Source: Candidatus Nitrosopumilus sp.
GTDB lineage: Archaea; Thermoproteota; Nitrososphaeria; Nitrososphaerales; Nitrosopumilaceae
Length of the DNA: 64,000 nucleotides
Assembly (NCBI GenBank): GCA_029263475.1
Contig: JAJCXK010000076.1
Location: forward strand, 1 to 64,000
Reading direction: 5' to 3'
The notes beneath the pieces are model-generated. The model was not told where the DNA came from. It did no database searches and saw only the letters and a program-made list of their open reading frames with translations. Shown piece by piece: positions 44,891-53,274 of this stretch; position 1 is the stretch's first letter; each line of letters opens with the position of its first letter. A program made the position numbers and the translations under genes.

Positions 44891-45268
44891 TTATTCTACA
44901 GTTTTTTTAGAATCAAGTATAGAATGCACATAGTCAATTATTTTCAAATAATCTGCACGAGGTTCAGTACTAATCAAAACCAATTCATTTGAATTTATAG
45001 GAATGCTAATCATGGTTACAATATCATACTCCGTTATGGATGATCTTTCACGACCAATCTTGTATTCCAAATTTGTATACAAGTCTCTTTTTTGTAACGC
45101 ATAATGAATAGACATGCTGACCTCATCTCCAACCAATATCTTTTCAACATCATCTTTTTGCCCACCTGCAACCATCTCACCCTTACTGTTTGCCACACCC
45201 GCAAACCTAACTTGAGAATCCAAGGCAAGGATTTGATTTGAAAGTTCATCGTAGTTAATTGTCATCAT
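44891..45268 (-). CDS. DUF6659-like protein, downstream of amt
   Basis: A 125-residue soluble protein. The opening YDELSNQILALDSQVRFAGV and the later YDIVTMISIPINSNELVLISTE closely parallel a second protein in this window (62299-62658: YEKFCSQILEIDSKVRFATV; VKRFSFYLGDDHLLLVSTE). Both look like the thaumarchaeal DUF6659 family, with a roadblock/profilin-like alpha/beta pattern; the function is unknown. It follows amt by 11 bp on the same strand and so may be co-transcribed with ammonium uptake. Confidence 0.75.
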   Translation of the reverse strand: MMTINYDELSNQILALDSQVRFAGVANSKGEMVAGGQKDDVEKILVGDEVSMSIHYALQKRDLYTNLEYKIGRERSSITEYDIVTMISIPINSNELVLISTEPRADYLKIIDYVHSILDSKKTVE

Positions 45269-45279
45269 ACATCACAAAC

Positions 45280-46590
45280 TTATTTCTTCTTGAACAAGAT
45301 TTCATCATTATCTTTTAGTTCATCAGTGTAATCATCCATATCCAACATAAACTCTTCTTCGTCAGAATATGCAGATTCAGCATGTTCGCTTATATCCAGA
45401 CCGATATCTTCAACTTCTGCAGAAACACGAATTCCAATCAGATGCTTTATCATCTGCAGAATCACCCAAGTTCCACCGAATCCCATTACACCAGCAACTG
45501 CCACACCTACAGCCTGAATCCACAGTTGATCAGGATTGCCAAAAAGCAATCCATCCACACCACCAGGATTAATCGCAGTACTTGCGAATATTCCAATTGC
45601 CAATGCACCAACTATACCTGCGACTCCGTGTACGGAACTTACATCAAGTGCGTCATCAATCTTTAGCTTTTCCTTGAACAGTACCACTCCAGAGTAGGAG
45701 ATAACACCGATGGCTATTCCTATGACAAAGGCATGCTCAACGCTTACGAATCCAGATGCAGGAGTAATTCCGGCAAGACCGGCAATTGCACCGTTAATTG
45801 TAGCTACGACAGAGGGCTTTCCAGTCCTTATCCATGAAAGACCAGCCCAAATTAAAGCAGATATTGAGGACGCCATGTGTGTGACAATCACAGTATTTCC
45901 TGCAACACCGCCAGAAGCAGAAAGTGCACTTCCAGCATTAAATCCAAACCAACCGAGCCACAACAGAGAGGAACCAAGTACAGCAAGTGGAATACTGTGA
46001 GGAATCATTATGGCAGGACCGTAATTTCTTCTTCTGCCAAGTACTAGAGCGGCAGCTAGTGCCGCCATACCCACACTAGTGTGAATTACAATGCCGCCAG
46101 CAAAGTCAACAACACCGAGTTCTGCCAACCAACCGCCACCCCAAACCCAGTGGACCAAAGGATAATAGATTAGCATTGACCATGCAGCAATGAAAATTAT
46201 AAACGAACTGAATTTCATTCTTTCAGCAATTGTTCCCGTAAGCAATAACGGAGTGATTGCCGCAAACATTAATTGAAATTTAACAAACAGCATACCAGGG
46301 ATGGTTGGGGCATACTGTTCTAACGGAGCATCAGACGGAATTCCTTTCAGGAAGACCCAATCCATTCCGCCAATTAACCCATCAGTAGAATCACCAAAGG
46401 ACAAACTAAATCCAAAAATAAACCACATAACACTTAGCATTGCCAAACCAAAAAAGATCTGCATGAAAATTGATGCTGCATTCTTTTTCCTCAATAATCC
46501 AGATTCAAACAGGCCAAGTGCAGGAATCATAAGCAGTACAAGACTTCCAGCTACAAGCATCCATGCTGTATCTCCAGAATCAAGCACCAT
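45280..46590 (-). CDS. amt: Ammonium transporter (Amt)
   Basis: A 436-residue Amt/Mep/Rh channel with eleven membrane helices. The family signature appears as VVDFAGGIVIHTSVGMAALAAA, which carries the first pore His (IHTSVG). The second pore His is in DALDVSSVHGVAGIVG. The cytoplasmic tail is acidic (DEEEFMLDMDDYTDELKDND). It brings in ammonium, the energy source of these organisms. ATG 46590 is chosen over an in-frame TTG at 46623, with TTATTAAT about 26 bp upstream. It is divergent from glnK around a perfect palindrome. Confidence 0.96.
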   Translation of the reverse strand: MVLDSGDTAWMLVAGSLVLLMIPALGLFESGLLRKKNAASIFMQIFFGLAMLSVMWFIFGFSLSFGDSTDGLIGGMDWVFLKGIPSDAPLEQYAPTIPGMLFVKFQLMFAAITPLLLTGTIAERMKFSSFIIFIAAWSMLIYYPLVHWVWGGGWLAELGVVDFAGGIVIHTSVGMAALAAALVLGRRRNYGPAIMIPHSIPLAVLGSSLLWLGWFGFNAGSALSASGGVAGNTVIVTHMASSISALIWAGLSWIRTGKPSVVATINGAIAGLAGITPASGFVSVEHAFVIGIAIGVISYSGVVLFKEKLKIDDALDVSSVHGVAGIVGALAIGIFASTAINPGGVDGLLFGNPDQLWIQAVGVAVAGVMGFGGTWVILQMIKHLIGIRVSAEVEDIGLDISEHAESAYSDEEEFMLDMDDYTDELKDNDEILFKKK

Positions 46591-46640
46591 TGAAGAAAAA
46601 CCCAACCTTTTGATTAATAACAATGTCTGAATTTGACATA

Positions 46641-46657
46641 CAAATGATTATCATTTG
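46641..46657. promoter_or_regulatory. Perfect 17-bp palindrome between amt and glnK
   Basis: CAAATGATTATCATTTG has 8-bp arms around one central base. It lies about 50 bp upstream of the amt ATG and 15 bp upstream of the glnK TATA box, in the middle of the divergent promoter region. This is the place for an operator of a dimeric nitrogen regulator, though the regulator is not identified. Confidence 0.5.
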
Positions 46658-46671
46658 GTCTACAAAATGAA

Positions 46672-46682
46672 AAATTATATTT
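46672..46682 (+). promoter_or_regulatory. glnK TATA box
   Basis: AAATTATATTT is centred about 31 bp upstream of ATG 46708, the spacing for a leaderless or nearly leaderless mRNA. It supports starting glnK at 46708 instead of at the upstream in-frame ATG 46681, which would fall beside the TATA box. Confidence 0.5.
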
Positions 46683-46707
46683 GTGTAATCGTAAGTACAA
46701 TAACCAA

Positions 46708-47037
46708 ATGCTTAGAATAGAAATAATACTTGGAGAAAACGATGTCATGGCAATCAGTGAGGGCCTAAAGGAGATAGGCATAGGAGGTCTTTCAGTTTCC
46801 AAAGTCAGAGGAAGAGGAAAGAAACCAGGTCCGGAAATTCACGCATCAAAAGGAAGTGAGATTTTTGTACCACAATTTAACGATAAATATCAAATCATAG
46901 CCATAATTCCAGATACGAAAGAAGATGAAGTGATCAACATCATCAAAAAGAAAGGAAGAGTGGGTAAGATTTTTGTCTCACAAATTTTACGTGCAGTGGA
47001 TATTGCATCAGGCAATGAAGGGGAATCAACAATCTAG
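46708..47037 (+). CDS. glnK: Nitrogen regulatory protein PII (GlnK)
   Basis: A 109-residue PII protein. It begins MLRIEIILGENDVMAISEGL, includes GIGGLSVSKVRGRGKKPGPE and ends with GRVGKIFVSQILRAVDIASG, the PII C-terminal signature. The T-loop (about residues 36-55) lacks the Tyr51 that enteric bacteria uridylylate; Ala/Ser/Lys stand there instead. PII trimers sense ATP/ADP and 2-oxoglutarate and usually plug Amt. Its partner amt is divergent from it and two tiny membrane-peptide genes follow directly. Confidence 0.94.
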   Translation: MLRIEIILGENDVMAISEGLKEIGIGGLSVSKVRGRGKKPGPEIHASKGSEIFVPQFNDKYQIIAIIPDTKEDEVINIIKKKGRVGKIFVSQILRAVDIASGNEGESTI

Positions 47038-47045
47038 GAATCATA

Positions 47046-47174
47046 ATGAATTTACGTAAAAGTAAATTATTTCACAGAGAGAAAATGCAACCAATTCACG
47101 GCAGAGATTATTTCAAAGTAGCTGCGATAGTGGGAGTCATAGTTATACCAGTGATTGTCGGATTAGTCATATGA
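47046..47174 (+). CDS. 42-residue membrane peptide downstream of glnK
   Basis: A 42-residue frame from ATG 47046 (an alternative ATG is 47085). It has a basic N-terminus (MNLRKSKLFHREK) and one strong C-terminal membrane helix (AAIVGVIVIPVIVGLVI). It lies 8 bp after glnK and overlaps the next tiny gene by ATGA. Placement suggests co-transcription with glnK and perhaps contact with Amt or another membrane complex, which is inference. Confidence 0.65.
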   Translation: MNLRKSKLFHREKMQPIHGRDYFKVAAIVGVIVIPVIVGLVI

Positions 47175-47263
47175 AAATATCCAAAATTCTCATTGCAAAA
47201 TTGATACTTGCCGCAGTAGGTATGACTTTTGTAGGACTGGCCCTGTTCAACGGATATTATTGA
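47171..47263 (+). CDS. 30-residue membrane peptide
   Basis: A 30-residue frame whose ATG overlaps the stop of the preceding tiny gene (ATGA). It has a short basic start (MKISKILIAK) and one hydrophobic helix ending in FNGYY. It is the last gene of the glnK unit and ends 3 bp before the convergent PII-like gene. Two coupled single-helix peptides are hard to explain by chance. Confidence 0.6.
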   Translation: MKISKILIAKLILAAVGMTFVGLALFNGYY

Positions 47264-47266
47264 TAA

Positions 47267-47848
47267 TCAATAACCGCCAAAATTATTTTCATAAACAATT
47301 GTAGGATTTTTCAATTGCTTTTCAAGGGTGGGAACAGATTTCATAATGCAATAGTTTACAAAATCACTAAATGATTTTATCCTATAATCACTTCGAAGTG
47401 TTTCTTGATGCTCTTCATACAAAACTTGCAATTTATGTAAAGTAAATTTTTGCAATGGAACAAACCGACTACGCTTAGGTAACGCAATAGGTTCAGATTT
47501 TTCTTTTACAGTTGTTTCAAGATCTTGCTGTGCATCAAGGGTATCCATGTCAACTACTTCATCCATTTCAGAAACAAAGATTTTTCCACCATGATTTGAC
47601 GACAATCCAGAATTTTTTGAAATCATTTCAACCACTTTTCTCGCATCAATATCTGAAACAACCATTTCAATTTTTGCCAACGGTATAGATTTTAAACCAG
47701 TAGAGCCCACACGAGAACCTTTTGACTCATCGTAAACGTTGCTGTCATCCAAATTTCGCTTATCAATGATGAACGTTCCTACAACATTCAAATTTGTTTT
47801 AATCAGGGGAAAGTTTTTTCTCCTGACTATGGCCTCGATTTTTTTCAC
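47267..47848 (-). CDS. PII-like protein with C-terminal extension (193 aa)
   Basis: A 193-residue protein whose first 110 residues follow the PII plan: MKKIEAIVRRKNFPLIKTNL at the start, IEMVVSDIDARKVVEMISK and GGKIFVSEMDEVVDMDTL at the end. Compare GKIFVSQILRAVDIA in GlnK. The T-loop region differs (KGSRVGSTGLKSI). A basic, helical extension of about 80 residues follows (FVPLQKFTLHKLQVLYEEHQ ... DYRIKSFSDFVNYC), which may bind a partner or DNA. It starts with GTG 47848 and is convergent with the glnK unit. Confidence 0.75.
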   Translation of the reverse strand: MKKIEAIVRRKNFPLIKTNLNVVGTFIIDKRNLDDSNVYDESKGSRVGSTGLKSIPLAKIEMVVSDIDARKVVEMISKNSGLSSNHGGKIFVSEMDEVVDMDTLDAQQDLETTVKEKSEPIALPKRSRFVPLQKFTLHKLQVLYEEHQETLRSDYRIKSFSDFVNYCIMKSVPTLEKQLKNPTIVYENNFGGY

Positions 47849-47997
47849 AAATTATCTCCAAAAAAAGGGCTATTTATGAGAAATGGTGAACATCAAGAAT
47901 GAAAATGAATCACGAACACGTTAGAAAATACAATCAAGTGTAAAAAAACCAGCTAAAAAGATCAACAACACTCAAGTTAAAGAATAATAAGGTAATG

Positions 47998-48014
47998 TAC
48001 CGTACTATACGGTA
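47998..48014. promoter_or_regulatory. Inverted repeat at the start of the winged-helix gene
   Basis: TACCGTACTATACGGTA has 7-bp arms (47998-48004 and 48008-48014) around CTA. The last base is the A of the ATG at 48014, so a protein bound here would cover the transcription and translation start. This suits autoregulation by the winged-helix product. Confidence 0.5.
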
Positions 48015-48361
48015 TGATGCGAGCAAGACTAACATACGTTCCACTGGAAGTGGCAGATCAATTTGAGGATTTCATCATAAAGCGAGATGAACAAATTCTA
48101 GATGCAGTAAGGGCAAAAACGAAAGACTACAGTACACTTTCACTGTTAAAATTACTATACCAGCTCAAAGGTACCCCAATGACATTCTCCAACCTGTATT
48201 CAAAATCAAAGATTAGAATGAAGAAATCATTTTTGAATTATTTGCACCTGTGCGTGGACTACAACTTTATCAGAAAAGAGGCAGTAGGAGTAAACGTAAT
48301 CTATACGATAACGGACAAAGGACGGACAATGTTGAATCTTTTCATCAACAAAGGGAATTGA
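48014..48361 (+). CDS. Winged-helix DNA-binding protein (115 aa)
   Basis: A 115-residue protein with a helix-turn-helix pattern (LSLLKLLYQLKGTPMTFSNL; MKKSFLNYLHLCVDYNFI) and a C-terminal wing and dimer helix (VIYTITDKGRTMLNLF), as in PadR/MarR-like archaeal regulators. Two ATG codons (48014, 48017) can start it. A perfect inverted repeat touches the start codon, so it probably represses its own gene; nearby nitrogen genes are possible further targets. Confidence 0.78.
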   Translation: MMRARLTYVPLEVADQFEDFIIKRDEQILDAVRAKTKDYSTLSLLKLLYQLKGTPMTFSNLYSKSKIRMKKSFLNYLHLCVDYNFIRKEAVGVNVIYTITDKGRTMLNLFINKGN

Positions 48362-48510
48362 AACTTTGGCAAAGAATAGTCTAGCAAGTGATTGAAAAAT
48401 GACTTGAGATATAATTTCCATCTTTTCATTACAAAACGGCACACGACATAACCCAATTCAACAAGAACATGGTAAATATAGTAATTAAATGGAAGAAATC
48501 AAGATAGATC

Positions 48511-49236
48511 ATGGAAAAAGAATTCCCAGAAGCAGAAGTATTTGAAATTAAACAAAGAGAGTTAAAGAGTCCGATAATTTTTGCCGGATTTGTGGGTGCA
48601 GGCTTGGTAGGTCCTGTTGCAATTAATCACATCATCACAGAATTAGAAATGGAAGAGATAGCCGTAATGAGATCAAAATATCTTCCGCCATCAACGGTAT
48701 TCATGAGAGGGAGACTACGTCATCCATTCAGATTTTACGCAAACAGAGAGGGAACCGTTTGCACAATAATCTGCGAGATAACATTGAGAATGGACGGACT
48801 GTACACTCTAGTTGCATCAATTCTGGATTGGGCAGCACAAAAAGGATCAAAAGAAATAGTGATTTTAGACGGGGTCGCAAGTACGGAACACGATGACAAA
48901 GCCTATTGTGCAGCAGAAGAAGATCTGATAAGAACGATGGCAGACAAAGACATCAGCATGATCCCCCAAGGATTCATCACAGGAATTCCAGGAGGCATAC
49001 TAAACGAATGCCTGGTAAGAGAGATTCAAGGATTGACTCTGCTAGCAAAGGCAGACAAAGAAGCGCCAGACTCTGCTGCTGCTGCAACCCTAATTGAGGC
49101 ATTAAACAGATTCTATGACATGAGCATAGATACCTCGGATCTTAAAAAGGACCAAGACAGAATTCATTCTGAATTTAGCGAGCTATCTCAAAAATATTCA
49201 GAGCACAGAGAAGAGATATCTGGAATGTACATGTGA
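48511..49236 (+). CDS. PAC2-family protein (proteasome assembly chaperone type)
   Basis: A 241-residue archaeal PAC2-family protein. Motifs are PIIFAGFVGAGLVGPVAINH near the start, IVILDGVASTEH in the middle and GFITGIPGGILNECL followed by the Ala-rich AAAATLIEALNRFYD. The last 35 residues form a charged helix (KKDQDRIHSEFSELSQKY). Eukaryotic relatives help build the 20S proteasome; the archaeal role is less certain. Confidence 0.88.
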   Translation: MEKEFPEAEVFEIKQRELKSPIIFAGFVGAGLVGPVAINHIITELEMEEIAVMRSKYLPPSTVFMRGRLRHPFRFYANREGTVCTIICEITLRMDGLYTLVASILDWAAQKGSKEIVILDGVASTEHDDKAYCAAEEDLIRTMADKDISMIPQGFITGIPGGILNECLVREIQGLTLLAKADKEAPDSAAAATLIEALNRFYDMSIDTSDLKKDQDRIHSEFSELSQKYSEHREEISGMYM

Positions 49237-49285
49237 TCTAAAAGACAGGCAAATTCTTTTATTCATATCAAATGCGCATCAAGTC

Positions 49286-50308
49286 ATGGCTTTAACATAT
49301 AAAAAAGCAGGAGTTGACATTTCCAAAATTAAACAAAGCCAAAGAGAAATAGGCAAACTAATTGCATCGACACATAATCTTCAGAAAAAAGCAAAAATGA
49401 AGCACGGTTTCGGACACTATGCAGGGATTGTGGAAATTCCAGGTGGAAAGCTTTTGGCCACACATACAGACGGAGTCGGAACCAAGGTAGTGATTGCAAA
49501 CATGATGAAAAAATATGACACAATAGGAATTGATTGTATAGCAATGAATGTAAACGACATAATTTGTATCGGTGCAACGCCGATATCATTTGTAGACTAC
49601 ATAGCTGCAAACAAAAATGATCAAAGAATATTCAAGCAAATTGTAAAAGGATTGGTAACGGGTGCAAAAAAATCCACTATGCCGATTGTAGGAGGTGAGA
49701 CAGCCATAATGGCAGACGTGATAGAGGGAAAAGGATTTGCATTTGACTTGGCAGGCATGGTGGTAGGATTATTGGATAAAAAAGACATGATACTTGGAAA
49801 TAAAATAAAAGCGGAAGATGTAATTATCGGAGTAAACAGTTCAGGCATGCATTCAAACGGATATTCACTTGCAAGAAAAGCACTTTTAACAAAATATTCA
49901 GTTAAAGACAAAGTCAAAGGAGTAGGGGTAATAGGAGATGCATTATTGAAACCAACTCAGATTTATACAAATCCAGTCCTAGAAATCATTCAAAAATGTA
50001 AGATCAATGGTTTGGCTCATATCACAGGAGGTTCATTTACCAAATTATTAAGACTCAAAAAAATAGGTTTCCAGATAGACACACTGCCAAAAATACCACC
50101 AATCATGGGATTAATAGAAGAACAAGGAGTGAAATCCGAGGAAATGTACAAGACGTTTAACATGGGAGTCGGATTTTGTGTAATAGCATCAAAAAATCAA
50201 GCAACCCGAATCAAGTCAATATTTAAAAAACATAAAATTTCAAGTCAGGAAATAGGACAAATCATTTCCAAAAAAGGGGTTTTTGTAAATTCCACAAAAA
50301 TTGCCTAG
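49286..50308 (+). CDS. purM: Phosphoribosylformylglycinamidine cyclo-ligase (AIR synthetase)
   Basis: A 340-residue PurM. Signatures are YKKAGVDISKIKQSQ at the start, HTDGVGTKVVIANMMKKYDT, CIAMNVNDIICIGATPISF, IVGGETAIMADV and GVNSSGMHSNGYSLARK. It closes FGAM to 5-aminoimidazole ribotide in purine synthesis, using ATP. Motifs and length are normal. Other pur genes are not adjacent. Confidence 0.97.
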   Translation: MALTYKKAGVDISKIKQSQREIGKLIASTHNLQKKAKMKHGFGHYAGIVEIPGGKLLATHTDGVGTKVVIANMMKKYDTIGIDCIAMNVNDIICIGATPISFVDYIAANKNDQRIFKQIVKGLVTGAKKSTMPIVGGETAIMADVIEGKGFAFDLAGMVVGLLDKKDMILGNKIKAEDVIIGVNSSGMHSNGYSLARKALLTKYSVKDKVKGVGVIGDALLKPTQIYTNPVLEIIQKCKINGLAHITGGSFTKLLRLKKIGFQIDTLPKIPPIMGLIEEQGVKSEEMYKTFNMGVGFCVIASKNQATRIKSIFKKHKISSQEIGQIISKKGVFVNSTKIA

Positions 50309-50383
50309 TATGCCAATAACAAAATGACAATCAACACAATATCACCTTATATGACAGATTTTTTTAAATTCTAGTGAGAGACG

Positions 50384-51622
50384 ATGGTGGCTGAAGGACA
50401 ATTCATTGAAACAATTATCGGTGTAGGTATCCTTCTTTTTGCAGCTAAATTAATGGCAGAACTTTTCCTTAGATTAAAACTCCCAATAGTATTAGGTGAA
50501 TTACTGGCAGGGATGATTGTAGGCCCATTTGCACTGGGTGGATTTTTGGTGATAGATGGAAAACAATTGCTTCAGATAAACGATGAAATTAAGATACTAG
50601 GTGAGATGGGTGCAATCGTGATTTTGTTTATGGCAGGATTAGAAATGACCCCAAAAGAATTCCTGAAAGGCGGAAAGGCATCATTTACAGTAGGAACACT
50701 AGGGGTAGTGATTCCATTCTTTGCAGGTCTTGCAGTGTTCCAAATGTTTGGCTTTGATGCTTTGCAATCAATGTTAATTGCAACAGCACTTACAGCTACT
50801 AGCATTGCAATTTCAATCCAAGTTCTAAATGAATTCGGTAAAATCAAGACACCGGAAGCTAGGCTGATCATAGGGGCTGCCATAATTGATGATATTTTGG
50901 CAATAGCAGTATTGTCAGTAGTTTCATCAATTGCAGGATCAGAGGGGGGAGTAGATAATATCGACATTACAGAAGTAGTGATTACAATTTTACAGGTATT
51001 GGGATTCTTTGCAATAATGTTAATCGTTGCAGTAGTAATTATTCCAAAAATCATTACACCAAGATTATGGAAGGCAAAAGGAAGTGTGGAAGGCATTGCA
51101 ACGGCAGCATTTTTTGGAGCTGCGGCGCTAGCTGGATCCATAGGACTATCCCCGATCGTAGGGGCATTTGCAGTAGGAATGGCATTATCAACTACCAAGG
51201 TATTTGAAAAAATAGAAAACTATGTTGGAAAGATAGGATTGATTTTTGCACCGTTGTTCTTTGCAATCATCGGTGCACAAGTAGACCTAAGAGCAGTTGA
51301 TCTTAGTATTTTGATGTTAAGCGGCGTGGTAATTGTAATTGCAGTCGTAACAAAATTATTTGGGTGTGGATTGCCTGCAATGTTATTCTTGAAAAGCAGG
51401 AAACAGGGAATGAGAGTTGGGATTGGAATGATTTCAAGAGGAGAAGTCGGTTTGATTGTAGCTGGTGTTGGTATTTCTTCAGGAGTTCTCACTTCGGATG
51501 TATATTCAACCATAGTAATCATGGTAATAGCGACTACTATTATCACTCCCCTTTGGTTGAAAATGGAATACAGAAAAGAGCAGATCGGTGGTAATGACAC
51601 ATCAAATGAAAAAATAGAATAA
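50384..51622 (+). CDS. Kef-type (CPA2) cation/proton antiporter
   Basis: A 412-residue membrane protein of about twelve helices, monovalent cation:proton antiporter-2 family. Motifs are LKLPIVLGELLAGMIVGP, FMAGLEMTPKEF, TALTATSIAISIQVL and AAIIDDILAIAVLSV, the last with the Asp-Asp ion site, followed by SPIVGAFAVGMAL. It lacks the C-terminal Rossmann (TrkA-N) domain of KefB/KefC. It exchanges Na+ or K+ for protons. Confidence 0.93.
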   Translation: MVAEGQFIETIIGVGILLFAAKLMAELFLRLKLPIVLGELLAGMIVGPFALGGFLVIDGKQLLQINDEIKILGEMGAIVILFMAGLEMTPKEFLKGGKASFTVGTLGVVIPFFAGLAVFQMFGFDALQSMLIATALTATSIAISIQVLNEFGKIKTPEARLIIGAAIIDDILAIAVLSVVSSIAGSEGGVDNIDITEVVITILQVLGFFAIMLIVAVVIIPKIITPRLWKAKGSVEGIATAAFFGAAALAGSIGLSPIVGAFAVGMALSTTKVFEKIENYVGKIGLIFAPLFFAIIGAQVDLRAVDLSILMLSGVVIVIAVVTKLFGCGLPAMLFLKSRKQGMRVGIGMISRGEVGLIVAGVGISSGVLTSDVYSTIVIMVIATTIITPLWLKMEYRKEQIGGNDTSNEKIE

Positions 51623-51678
51623 AAATAATAATTCTAAAATCATTTAACGAATTTATGTCTAAATAATTACGAGTATTC

Positions 51679-53265
51679 ATGAACAGTCTAGATCCTCGCA
51701 TATCCAAAGCATGTGGTGAGATCACTCAAAATCTTTTGACGATTCAACAGCCTAGCAAGAAACAGGTAAAAGAAGAGATCATAAAAATTTGTACAAAATA
51801 TGCACTTGAAAGGATTCCTAGAAACTATGAAATCCTATCGATGGCAAAAGAAGATGATTTTGATAAATTAAAAAAAGTGTTAATGAGAAAACCAGCTAAA
51901 ACAGCATCAGGAGTATCAGTGGTGGCACTAATGCCAAAACCATATGCATGTCCACATGGACGCTGCACATATTGCCCAGGCGGAATTGAATTTAATTCGC
52001 CCAACAGCTACACAGGAAAGGAACCATCATCACTAAATGCAATTGAGAATGAGTTTGATCCCAAATTACAAATCACGTCAAAGATTGAAAAGTTAATCGC
52101 ATTTGGACATGACCCGTCTAAAATGGAAATTGTAATTGTCGGAGGGACATTTCTATTCATGCCAAAAGATTACCAAATAGATTTCATCAAGTCATGTTAT
52201 GACGCATTAAACGGAACAAATTCAAAAGATTTGCAAGAAGCAAAGTCCAACAACGAACATGCATCAATTAGAAATGTAGGATTCACCATTGAGACAAAGC
52301 CAGACTATTGCAAGAGAGAGCATGTAGATCTAATGCTGAGTTATGGAATTACAAGAGTAGAGATCGGAGTTCAGTCACTGCAAGAACAAGTTTACAAAAT
52401 AATCAACAGAGGTCACAATTACAATGATGTGTTGGAATCATTTCAGATTTCAAAAGATGCAGGATACAAAATTGTCGCACATATGATGCCAGGCCTGCCA
52501 ACAATGACGCCAGAAGGAGACATTGCAGATTTTAAAAAGTTGTTCTCAGATCCACTATTACGTCCAGACATGTTGAAGATTTATCCATCACTGGTTATAG
52601 AGAACACACCGCTGTATGAAGAATACAAACAAGGAAAGTACACACCGTATTCTGATGACGACATGATCAATGTGTTGACTGAAGCCAAAAAGAGTGTTCC
52701 AAAATGGGTCAGAATTATGAGGGTGCAAAGAGAAATATCTTCAAAGGAAATAATTGCAGGTCCAAAATCAGGCAATTTAAGACAGATTGTACATCAAAAC
52801 CTTGCCAGACAAGGATTATCATGCAAATGTATCAGATGCAGGGAAGCGGGCCTCTCAAACAAAAAATCAGATGGGGGAAATGTAAAACTAAATAGAATCA
52901 ACTATGACTCATCAGGAGGAAAAGAAGTATTCTTGTCATACGAGGATGAAAATGAATCCATTTATGGATTTTTAAGACTAAGAAAGCCCAGCGTGGACGC
53001 ACACAGAGATGAGATAGATCAAGACACATGCATCGTAAGGGAAATTCACGTGTATGGAAAATCTCTGAAACTGGGAGAAAAGGAAGATGATCAAATACAG
53101 CATGCAGGATTAGGAAAGAGTTTGATGCAAGAAGCTGAAAAGATATCAAGAGAGGAATTTGATGCAAAGAAGATCATAGTTATCAGTGCAATCGGCACAA
53201 GAGAATATTATCAAAAATTAGGGTATTCGTTATATGGGCCATACATGTCCAAAGCATTGAGATAG
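51679..53265 (+). CDS. elp3: Elongator protein 3 (tRNA U34 cm5U acetyl-CoA-dependent enzyme)
   Basis: A 528-residue Elp3. The radical SAM domain has Cys91-x4-Cys96-x2-Cys99 (ACPHGRCTYCPGG), FTIETKPDYC and RVEIGVQSLQEQVY. A zinc-type Cys set follows (LSCKCIRCREAG), and a C-terminal GNAT acetyltransferase domain ends with the acetyl-CoA motif QHAGLGKSLMQEAE and REYYQKLGYSLYGPYM. It makes carboxymethyl-type modifications at wobble uridine of tRNAs. lysS follows after 9 bp, a translation-related operon. Confidence 0.96.
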   Translation: MNSLDPRISKACGEITQNLLTIQQPSKKQVKEEIIKICTKYALERIPRNYEILSMAKEDDFDKLKKVLMRKPAKTASGVSVVALMPKPYACPHGRCTYCPGGIEFNSPNSYTGKEPSSLNAIENEFDPKLQITSKIEKLIAFGHDPSKMEIVIVGGTFLFMPKDYQIDFIKSCYDALNGTNSKDLQEAKSNNEHASIRNVGFTIETKPDYCKREHVDLMLSYGITRVEIGVQSLQEQVYKIINRGHNYNDVLESFQISKDAGYKIVAHMMPGLPTMTPEGDIADFKKLFSDPLLRPDMLKIYPSLVIENTPLYEEYKQGKYTPYSDDDMINVLTEAKKSVPKWVRIMRVQREISSKEIIAGPKSGNLRQIVHQNLARQGLSCKCIRCREAGLSNKKSDGGNVKLNRINYDSSGGKEVFLSYEDENESIYGFLRLRKPSVDAHRDEIDQDTCIVREIHVYGKSLKLGEKEDDQIQHAGLGKSLMQEAEKISREEFDAKKIIVISAIGTREYYQKLGYSLYGPYMSKALR

Positions 53266-53274
53266 TTAAGAGAG

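Noticed and set aside
50572-51198. A 208-codon antisense frame inside the Kef-type antiporter gene
   Set aside because: It mirrors the hydrophobic codons of the transporter, is full of Pro/Ser/Thr/Asn, and has no motif. The plus-strand gene has clear family motifs.
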